Assembly (NCBI GenBank): GCA_007134165.1 | Contig: SLLJ01000476.1 | Span: 1 to 5,861 of the forward strand | From: Nitriliruptoraceae bacterium | GTDB taxonomy: Bacteria; Actinomycetota; Nitriliruptoria; Nitriliruptorales; Nitriliruptoraceae | Direction of reading: 5' to 3' | DNA: 5,861 nt | In this document: positions 1-4,809 of the stretch, piece by piece | Numbering within the stretch: the first letter of the stretch is position 1 | How the letters are laid out: each line of letters begins with the position of its first letter | The notes under the pieces: generated by a model | Seen by the model: the letters and a program-made list of their open reading frames with translations, nothing else | The model's database searches: none | Told to the model about the DNA's origin: nothing | Position numbers and translations under genes: made by a program

Positions 1-27
1 GAGAATGAGGGTGCGTTCCACGGCCAT
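1..27 (-). CDS. ndk: Nucleoside diphosphate kinase, N-terminus only (probable)
   Basis: Only the first nine codons lie in the window, reading leftward from an ATG at 27-25: MAVERTLIL. This matches the usual N-terminus of nucleoside diphosphate kinase, where an ERTL[VI]L segment leads into the IKPD motif; the rest would lie beyond the left edge. The enzyme moves the gamma phosphate of ATP to other NDPs through a phosphohistidine, in the cytoplasm. A Shine-Dalgarno GGAG (minus strand, 38-35) sits 7 nt before the ATG, which supports the start. A TAGACT hexamer (minus strand, 64-59) would suit a -10 box giving a leader of roughly 25 nt, but no good -35 is visible. Context agrees: in many Actinomycetota ndk lies just downstream of folC, and folC is on this same strand at 3140-4615. 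The call rests on nine residues plus ribosome site and synteny, so it is probable rather than proven. Confidence 0.68.
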
Positions 28-137
28 GTGAAGACTCCGGATCGGATCGGGGCCCGTGAGTCTAGTGAGCGCCGATTGCTGCTCACCCTGGATGACCTGC
101 GGCACGGTCGCACCTCCGCACCGCGGGCACTCCTGGC

Positions 138-187
138 GATGCGGCGTACCCACGCGGACACCGGTGTCCGTCTCCGTACGCCGCATC
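138..187. repeat. 50-bp imperfect palindrome, hairpin 1 of copy 1
   Basis: The two 25-bp halves are inverted repeats of each other. The outer 12 bp pair perfectly (GATGCGGCGTAC with GTACGCCGCATC). The inner 8 bp on each side form a perfect loopless palindrome centred on CACCGGTG. Between them is a 5-bp stretch where four positions do not match. As single-stranded DNA or RNA it could form a long stem with one internal loop, and in duplex DNA a cruciform. No T-run follows on either strand, so it does not look like an intrinsic terminator. Confidence 0.85.
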
Positions 188-205
188 CTCCACGCTGGAC
201 CATGC

Positions 206-245
206 GGCGTACCCAGCTGGTCATCGGTGTCCGGTTGGGTACGCC
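206..245. repeat. 40-bp imperfect palindrome, hairpin 2 of copy 1
   Basis: Outer arms GGCGTACCCA (206-215) and TGGGTACGCC (236-245) pair perfectly. The inner arms CTGGTCA and TGTCCGG face each other across a TCGG tetraloop, but with one T-T mismatch and one G-T pair; a further G-T pair lies between inner and outer arms. This is a weaker version of the stem in copy 2 (658-697). The outer arm is the same sequence used in hairpin 1. Confidence 0.8.
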
Positions 246-252
246 ACGTCGG

Positions 253-564
253 TGGGAAGCCCTCTCACCGCCACAGACCACCCGGCAGACGCACAACCAG
301 CCACGCCCAGCGCACACAAACGCTTCCGCGGCAGCGCCCCGGAGCGACCACCGCACGCACTCGCGCACCAACGCACACCAGGCACCTCCGCTGCGGCAGC
401 GCCGACCCCCAACCGCCGAACGCGACTCACCGCCACGGCCCGGCTGCCGAACCTGCCAGGGGTTCGGCAGCCGTCGCTCCCCGCCGGACCCGACCCCCAG
501 CGACACCAACGAGTCCGAGCACAGCAGCCCCGCTGCGCGGACCCGCCCGAGCGCCACCACCGAC
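253..564. other. T-poor non-coding spacer between the 140-bp repeats
   Basis: These 312 bases separate the two repeat copies. I counted only 17 T on the plus strand (about 5%), while C and A dominate, a marked strand bias unlike the flanking genes. Long frames stay open here because the T-starved strand rarely makes stop codons, but the translations are compositionally simple (rich in P, T, R, A and H), have no recognisable domain and no convincing ribosome site. I see no protein gene, tRNA or rRNA. The only clear structure is the perfect hairpin at 441-473. The content could be cargo of a small element or a transcribed non-coding segment; neither can be shown here. Confidence 0.55.
441..473. 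repeat. Perfect 13-bp inverted repeat in spacer
   Basis: CGGCTGCCGAACC (441-453) is exactly complementary to GGTTCGGCAGCCG (461-473), with a 7-nt loop TGCCAGG. It is very GC-rich and would be a stable stem-loop in RNA from either strand. There is no downstream U-tract, so a classical Rho-independent terminator is not supported, although high-GC actinobacteria often use hairpins without U-tracts. It is unrelated in sequence to the ATGCGGCGTACCCA arms of the flanking repeats. Confidence 0.8.
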
Positions 565-589
565 CCTCCGCGCCGCGGGCACTCCTGGC

Positions 590-639
590 GATGCGGCGTA
601 CCCACGCGGACACCGGTGTCCGTCTCCGTACGCCGCATC
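590..639. repeat. 50-bp imperfect palindrome, hairpin 1 of copy 2
   Basis: This stretch is identical base for base to hairpin 1 of copy 1 (138-187): a 12-bp perfect outer stem, a 5-bp mostly unpaired internal block, and an 8-bp loopless palindromic centre. None of the three differences between the repeat copies falls inside it. Confidence 0.85.
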
Positions 640-657
640 CTCCACGCTGGACCATGC

Positions 658-697
658 GGCGTACCCAGCCGGTCATCGGTGACCGGTTGGGTACGCC
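658..697. repeat. 40-bp near-perfect palindrome, hairpin 2 of copy 2
   Basis: Outer arms GGCGTACCCA (658-667) and TGGGTACGCC (688-697) and inner arms CCGGTCA (669-675) and TGACCGG (680-686) all pair perfectly, separated by one G-T position and closed by a TCGG tetraloop. As RNA this is an 18-bp stem with one G-U wobble. The two bases that differ from copy 1 (670 and 682) are both stem bases, and both turn weak or absent pairs in copy 1 into Watson-Crick pairs here. Confidence 0.88.
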
Positions 698-702
698 ACG
701 TC

Positions 703-792
703 GGCAGGCAGTGACGGAAGCCGGCAGGCAGCGACGGAAGCCGGCAGGCAGTGACGAAAGCCGGCAGGCAGCGACGGAAGCCGGCAGGCAGC
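703..792. repeat. 20-bp tandem array, 4.5 units
   Basis: Four full units start at 703, 723, 743 and 763 with consensus GGCAGGCAGYGACGGAAGCC, followed by a half unit at 783-792. The tenth base alternates T, C, T, C along the array, and unit 3 also has A for G at position 15, which hints at growth by a 40-bp double unit. There are no spacers, so it is a minisatellite (VNTR-like) rather than a CRISPR. It directly abuts and slightly overlaps the right end of the second 140-bp repeat and lies upstream of the cyclase start at 957. Confidence 0.93.
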
Positions 793-842
793 AGCCAGCG
801 GGCAGCAGCCAGCGGGCAGCAGCCAGCGGGCAGCAGCCAGTG
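787..842. repeat. 14-bp tandem array, 4 units
   Basis: Units of GGCAGCAGCCAGCG start at 787, 801, 815 and 829; the first three are identical and the fourth ends in TG instead of CG. The array overlaps the partial last unit of the 20-bp array and fades out in GGGCAGT-like sequence at 845-851. The 14-mer can be read as two related heptamers around a GGGCAGC core, the same core that repeats in the folC leader at 4693-4720. It ends 114 bp before the cyclase start, so copy-number change could alter promoter spacing. Confidence 0.93.
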
Positions 843-956
843 GCGGGCAGTGGCGAAGAGCGCGCAACCAGCGCCTCCTTCGTGTCACCACTCGATTCCC
901 CCGGCAAACGACCGATAGGAACCTACCGAGACCCACGAGATGAGGGGAGCGCGGCC
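843..956 (+). promoter_or_regulatory. Leader of the diguanylate cyclase gene with strong ribosome site
   Basis: This is the only non-repetitive stretch upstream of the cyclase and must hold its promoter if that lies downstream of the arrays. The purine-rich GAGGGGAG at 942-949, 7 nt before the ATG at 957, is a strong Shine-Dalgarno and fixes the start. A short inverted repeat TAGGAACCTA lies at 916-925. I do not see a convincing -10/-35 pair; the GGAACC there lacks a matching downstream ECF-type -10. Confidence 0.6.
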
Positions 957-3224
957 ATGCAGGCGTCACTCTCCTCGCTGAGGTCCTCGACGGAGGCCCG
1001 CCGGACGCTGGCACTGCGCTCGTTCATCGTCGTCATGGTCCTGATGGTGGCGGCCGCGCTGCTCACCGGCCTGGTCGGGCAACTCCGAGCCATCGAACGC
1101 TCCGCGGCGATCACCGTCGACAAGGACGTGCGCCACGTCGAACGTGTTCTCACCGAGAAGACCGCCGATGCCCTCGCCCTGGCCACGCTGATCGCTCAGG
1201 ACCCCATGATCGTCCGGCCACTGGCCCACGGACAGCGTCGCAGCCTGCTCGAGCGTTTCGAGGAACCATTCGAGGTACTGCGTCGGGACCACGGCGTGAA
1301 CCACCTGCACTTCGCGGTCCCTCCGGCCACCAGCCTGCTGCGCGTCCACGTCCCCAACACCTACGGCGACGACCTCACCCACTACCGACCGATGCTCGTC
1401 GCTGCGATGGCCTCCGGAGTGCCCCTCGCCGGGTTCGAGCGGGGCCGGTTCGGAGCTTCCGCCCGGGCAGTGGTGCCGGTGCGTGCGAGCATCGCACCCG
1501 ACAGCTGGATGGAGACCGGCGACGACGTACCGGCGGTTGTCGGTGTGGTCGACCTCGGCTTCTCCCTCGACACGGCGCTGCTCTCCGATGCGCTGTCGGA
1601 GTCGGCGGTGGCGCTGATCACCCTTCCCTCGCAGGCGGTTGCCGAGACCCTGGACCGTGACGATCCGATCGTCGTCCAATCGACCTTCGACGAGACCATC
1701 GACCTGGCCGTCGCGGACCCGGCTGCGGCCCATGCGCTCATCGACGGGGACCTCACCGAACTCATCCCGCACGATCATCGGCAATGGCGGTTGTCACGCC
1801 GGGTGCTTCCCGACCACCTCGGCGAGCCCGCGGCGGTGCTGTTGGTCGCCTCCGACGTCAGCGACGCCCGCCATGCCACGCTCCTGGCCCACCTGACGAC
1901 CGTTCTCACCCTGTTGCTGCTCCTGGCGGTCGGCGCGGTCCTCGAGGTCCTCCGCCGTCGCGGCCTGCGCACCGTGCAGGCAGCGACCGAGTCGGTCGTG
2001 CGCTCCGCGCAGCTCAGCCGGGCGCTGCGCCTGGCCGACACCGAGGACGCGACGCTGCGAGTGGCGGACCGGGCCCTGTCGCTGATCGGGGATGGCGCCC
2101 CGACCCGACTGCTGCTGGCCGACTCGTCCCGGGCGCACTTCGAGGTGGCGGTCAATCACGGCTTCGGACCCGCTGCGACCGGAGCGGAGCAATCCGGCGC
2201 CCCCGACCCGGGCCAGCAACTGCCCACCCCGGGGCGCTGTCCGGCGACTCGCTCCGGGGAGATCCAGCGTTTCGAGGACCCGACCGCACTCGATGCGTGC
2301 CCGTTCATCCTCAGCGGGGAGTGCGGAACCGGTGAGGGGGTACATGGTGTCCTGCGTTGCCGGCCGCTGAGTGTCCAGGGCGCCACCGTCGGCGTGCTCC
2401 AGGTCCAGCCACACGTCGGAGCGCTCGACCGGCACCTCGAGCACCGACTCGACGACCTGGTACGGCAGATCGGCGACCACCTGTCAACCGTCAGGGCCCA
2501 GGCCGAGAGCAGCCGGCAGGCCGGTACCGATCCGCTCACCGGCGTGTCGAACCGTCGCAGCTTCGACGCGGCGGTCACGGGGCGGCTGAGGGAACGGCGT
2601 CCCTATGCCGTGCTGTTCGCCGACCTCGACCACTTCAAGCTACTCAACGACACCCACGGCCACGAGGTCGGAGACCGCGCGCTGCGACTGTTCGCCGGGA
2701 CCATGAAGGCCTCGTTCCGCCCCGATGACCTCGTGGCCCGCTTCGGCGGCGAAGAGTTCGTCGTCTACCTGCCCGACTGCGATCGCGAACAGGCACGGGT
2801 GGCGGCCGAGCGCCTGCGCGGTGACCTCGCGCTCGCGCTCACCGCCGGCGGAGTTCCGGGTTTCACCGTCTCGATCGGCGTGGCTGACTACCGCCACGTC
2901 GCCAATTCCTTCGAAGGGCCCGGCTTCGATCAGGTGCTCCGTGCCGCGGATACGGCCTTGCTTCAGGCCAAGGAGTCCGGCCGCAACCGGGTGACGATCT
3001 GCGACGAGCGAGTTCTGGCCTCCCCCGTCGACGGCCTCGTGAGCGCCGGGGGCGTCCCCGACGATCCCCGCGACGCGGCCGAAGCGTCGGGTCGAGCAAC
3101 CACAACGCCCACTGAGCCGGCTCGACGCCGCACTCCGGGTCACTCCTCGTCCGGATCCGACCACGGATCGGTGGGCCGGTCGGCATCCACGCCGGCATCG
3201 CTGGACAGGTCGAGGGGGTCCTGA
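957..3224 (+). CDS. Membrane diguanylate cyclase: Cache-like sensor, GAF-like, GGDEF
   Basis: A 755-residue protein predicted to make cyclic di-GMP from two GTP at the inner face of the membrane in response to an outside signal. Visible parts: membrane helix at about 22-43; extracytoplasmic region 44-305 with features of a double Cache fold (LHFAVPPATSLLRVHVP followed by GDDL, as in dCache_3-type sensors); second helix at about 308-330; GAF-like domain at about 353-510 with cysteines 428, 448, 456 and 468; GGDEF domain at about 520-682. Active-site residues are present: D556, N564, D573 and GGEEF at 597-601. The inhibitory RxxD is intact (R588-D591), so product feedback is likely. The ATG at 957 is chosen for its ribosome site and because the helix follows; the same frame stays open back to 252, but that part is repeat sequence. 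Residues 683-755 form a simple S/T/P/R-rich tail, and the last ~27 codons overlap the convergent folC. There is no EAL domain. Confidence 0.93.
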   Translation: MQASLSSLRSSTEARRTLALRSFIVVMVLMVAAALLTGLVGQLRAIERSAAITVDKDVRHVERVLTEKTADALALATLIAQDPMIVRPLAHGQRRSLLERFEEPFEVLRRDHGVNHLHFAVPPATSLLRVHVPNTYGDDLTHYRPMLVAAMASGVPLAGFERGRFGASARAVVPVRASIAPDSWMETGDDVPAVVGVVDLGFSLDTALLSDALSESAVALITLPSQAVAETLDRDDPIVVQSTFDETIDLAVADPAAAHALIDGDLTELIPHDHRQWRLSRRVLPDHLGEPAAVLLVASDVSDARHATLLAHLTTVLTLLLLLAVGAVLEVLRRRGLRTVQAATESVVRSAQLSRALRLADTEDATLRVADRALSLIGDGAPTRLLLADSSRAHFEVAVNHGFGPAATGAEQSGAPDPGQQLPTPGRCPATRSGEIQRFEDPTALDACPFILSGECGTGEGVHGVLRCRPLSVQGATVGVLQVQPHVGALDRHLEHRLDDLVRQIGDHLSTVRAQAESSRQAGTDPLTGVSNRRSFDAAVTGRLRERRPYAVLFADLDHFKLLNDTHGHEVGDRALRLFAGTMKASFRPDDLVARFGGEEFVVYLPDCDREQARVAAERLRGDLALALTAGGVPGFTVSIGVADYRHVANSFEGPGFDQVLRAADTALLQAKESGRNRVTICDERVLASPVDGLVSAGGVPDDPRDAAEASGRATTTPTEPARRRTPGHSSSGSDHGSVGRSASTPASLDRSRGS

Positions 3225-4615
3225 TACGCCGACTCCTCGTCCTCGGGGGTGCGTACCACCTCGTCGTCGTCCTCGTCGGGCAGCGGCAGGTACCGGTCGC
3301 GCGCGGCACCCACGGTCAGCAAGGATCCGACCACCAGCAACCCGTCGCCTGGACCCGTGACGCTGCGGGCGAGGCCGAGCGCGTCATCGAGGTCGTCGGC
3401 GGCCTCCACCACGGTGCCGGTCGCCCCCCAGACCTCGGTGGCCGCCGATCGCATCCGCTCGAGACTGGCGGCACGTGGGGAGGGCGCCCGGGTCACGACC
3501 ACATGCGAGGCCACGGGGCGGAACTCGCGCAGGATGCCGGAGACGTCCTTGTCGTCGAGGCAGGCCGCCACCAGCACCAGTTCCCGGAAGCCGAAGGCCT
3601 CGTCGAGGGCGGCTGCAGCCGCACGGGCACCGTGAGGGTTGTGAGCCCCGTCGAGCACCACCGTGGGATGGCGGTGCACGACCTCCAGCCGGCCCGGGAC
3701 GCTGACCGCCTCCAGACCGTGGCGGACCACGTCGACGTCCATGGCCGCGAAGGCCTCGCCGGTCAGCGCCGCAAAGGCCCCGAGCGCCAACGCGGCGTTG
3801 CGGGCCTGATGGGCGCCGTGAAGCGGCAGCAGCACCCCGTCGACGACCCGCTCACCCACCCGAAGGGTCAACTGCTGGCCGCCGACCGCGATCCGGCGCT
3901 CGAGGACCGCCACCTCCTGCTCCAGGCGCCACCACTCGGCGGCCGCCTCCGCCACCGCCGCAGCGATGACCTCATCGACCTCTGGCTCCTGGTCGGCCGT
4001 GACCACCACGGCCCCCGGCTTGATGATCCCGACCTTCTCCAGAGCGATCTGCTGCGGGCTGGTCCCGAGCTCCGCATGGTCGACGTCGATCGCGTTGAGC
4101 ACCGCGACGTCCCCGCGGATCAGGTTGGTGGCGTCCCAGCGTCCGCCCATGCCGACCTCGAACACCCCGACGTCGACGGGCACGTCGGCGAACCACGCGA
4201 ACGCCATGGCGGTCAGGTACTCGAAGTAGGTGACGCGGTCCTCGGGATGGCCGGCTGCCGCCTCCTGGTCGACGAGTTCGACGAAGGGGGCGAGCTCGTC
4301 GACCAGTGCGGCGAAGGCACCGGGCCGGATCGGCCGGCCGGACAGGCTCAGCCGTTCACGCACGCTCTGCAGGTGCGGGGAGGTGTAGGTGCCGGCGCTC
4401 AGGCCCGCGGCGGCGCACAGCGCCCCGACCATGCGCACCACGGAGCCCTTGCCGTTGGTACCGGTGACGTGCACGGTCGGGTAAGAACGCTGCGGGTCGC
4501 CGAGTAGCTCGGCCAGCCGCCGGATGCGCGCGAGGTCGGGCAGCATGCGGCCCGGACCGCGCGAGCGCAGGGCAGCGTCGGCACGATCGAAGGCGTCGAG
4601 ATCGGTGCGGTCCAC
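3140..4615 (-). CDS. folC: Bifunctional folylpolyglutamate synthase / dihydrofolate synthase
   Basis: A 491-residue cytoplasmic ATP-dependent ligase of the Mur ligase family that adds glutamate to dihydropteroate and/or folates. Motifs counted from the chosen GTG start: P-loop TGTNGKGS at 51-58, YTSPHL at 77-82, TYFEYLT from 129, EVGMGGRWDATN at 153-164, DHAELG at 179-184, GAHQARNAALAL near 267-278, PGRLEVV at 307-313, and LDGAHNPHG at 321-329 opening the C-terminal domain. The start is uncertain. The frame is open to an ATG at 4915, but that extension is low-complexity and would run through the divergent gene. GTG at 4615 is the only usual start that keeps the family's first helix, although its ribosome site is poor; ATG at 4546 would cut that helix off. 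After the family core (about residue 445) comes a 46-residue tail with 20 Asp/Glu, whose end overlaps the cyclase gene. A TAACCT at 4735-4730 is a weak -10 candidate. Confidence 0.95.
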   Translation of the reverse strand: MDRTDLDAFDRADAALRSRGPGRMLPDLARIRRLAELLGDPQRSYPTVHVTGTNGKGSVVRMVGALCAAAGLSAGTYTSPHLQSVRERLSLSGRPIRPGAFAALVDELAPFVELVDQEAAAGHPEDRVTYFEYLTAMAFAWFADVPVDVGVFEVGMGGRWDATNLIRGDVAVLNAIDVDHAELGTSPQQIALEKVGIIKPGAVVVTADQEPEVDEVIAAAVAEAAAEWWRLEQEVAVLERRIAVGGQQLTLRVGERVVDGVLLPLHGAHQARNAALALGAFAALTGEAFAAMDVDVVRHGLEAVSVPGRLEVVHRHPTVVLDGAHNPHGARAAAAALDEAFGFRELVLVAACLDDKDVSGILREFRPVASHVVVTRAPSPRAASLERMRSAATEVWGATGTVVEAADDLDDALGLARSVTGPGDGLLVVGSLLTVGAARDRYLPLPDEDDDEVVRTPEDEESAYQDPLDLSSDAGVDADRPTDPWSDPDEE

Positions 4616-4692
4616 AGCAAGCTCGGGGGGACGGGTGCTCAGGGTGCCGGTGCGGTCAGAACGCTCGCGGCGGACCCGAGCGGGGGCCGGTG

Positions 4693-4720
4693 GGGCAGCG
4701 GGCAGCGGGCAGTGAGCAGT
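4693..4720. repeat. Heptamer tandem repeat (GGGCAGC/T) in folC leader
   Basis: Four adjoining 7-bp units: GGGCAGC at 4693, GGGCAGC at 4700, GGGCAGT at 4707 and GAGCAGT at 4714, with a decayed fifth unit (GAACCGT) at 4721-4727. It lies in the divergent intergenic region, 78 bp upstream of the folC start. The core GGGCAGC/GGGCAGT also appears in and just after the tandem array at 787-851, which suggests a heptamer family spread over intergenic sites in this genome. Confidence 0.75.
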
Positions 4721-4750
4721 GAACCGTGAGGTTAGAGCACCGGCCCGACA

Positions 4751-4779
4751 CTCGACGTCGAGGCCGGTCCCCCTACCCT
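4751..4779 (+). promoter_or_regulatory. Possible promoter/operator of the propeller gene
   Basis: A perfect 12-bp palindrome CTCGACGTCGAG lies at 4751-4762, and a TANNNT-type -10 candidate TACCCT at 4774-4779. TCGACG at 4752-4757, inside the palindrome, matches TTGACA at 4 of 6 positions with a 16-bp spacer. If real, a protein binding the palindrome would cover the -35. Palindromes of this composition are common by chance in GC-rich DNA (a similar CGACGTC stretch occurs inside the downstream gene), so support is weak. Confidence 0.28.
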
Positions 4780-4809
4780 CGACGACGGACGATGGGAAGG
4801 CCCGGCGTC

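Larger units (their letters stand above)
113..252. repeat. 140-bp direct repeat, copy 1 (hairpin-bearing)
   Basis: This block recurs at 565-704 with a constant offset of 452 bp and no gaps. The copies differ at three positions: 120/572 (a/g), 218/670 (t/c) and 230/682 (t/a). Each copy contains two long imperfect palindromes made from one arm sequence, ATGCGGCGTACCCA, in alternating orientation: forward at 139-152, reverse at 176-186, forward at 202-215, reverse at 236-245. There is no transposase or integrase nearby. It resembles a small non-autonomous palindromic element (REP/BIME-like or MITE-like), but I do not recognise a named family. It begins about 86 bp upstream of the ndk-like start and could affect that gene's transcription. 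Confidence 0.9.
565..704. repeat. 140-bp direct repeat, copy 2 (hairpin-bearing)
   Basis: This is the second copy of the block at 113-252, identical at 137 of 140 positions and in the same orientation. The four ATGCGGCGTACCCA-type arms lie at 591-604 (forward), 628-638 (reverse), 654-667 (forward) and 688-697 (reverse). Its right end runs directly into the 20-bp tandem array, whereas copy 1 runs into the T-poor spacer. The near identity of the copies suggests recent duplication, gene conversion or selection on sequence. Confidence 0.9.

Noticed and set aside
441..473. Rho-independent terminator
   Set aside because: The stem is perfect, but there is no T-run on either strand and no gene ends next to it.
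28..714. Long open frames across the repeat field (for example 28-714 and 56-682, plus strand)
   Set aside because: They run through both 140-bp repeats and the T-poor spacer, so their translations are repeated and low in complexity. They have no domain and no ribosome site, and stay open because the strand lacks T.
703..842. CRISPR array
   Set aside because: Units are contiguous 20-bp and 14-bp tandem copies with no unique spacers, and no cas genes are present.
565..842. Diversity-generating retroelement or retron RNA locus
   Set aside because: There is no reverse transcriptase in the window, and the copy differences are not adenine-specific.
918..942. ECF sigma-factor promoter based on GGAACC upstream of the cyclase
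   Set aside because: No CGT-type -10 lies at the needed spacing, so the match is only to a short -35-like word.
252..956. N-terminal extension of the cyclase starting at ATG 252
   Set aside because: The same frame is open, but this part translates the spacer, hairpins and tandem arrays. The strong ribosome site at 942-949 and the membrane helix just after 957 support the later start.
966..1784. Minus-strand open frame opposite the cyclase sensor region
   Set aside because: It is a shadow of the well-supported plus-strand gene, with no recognisable motif.
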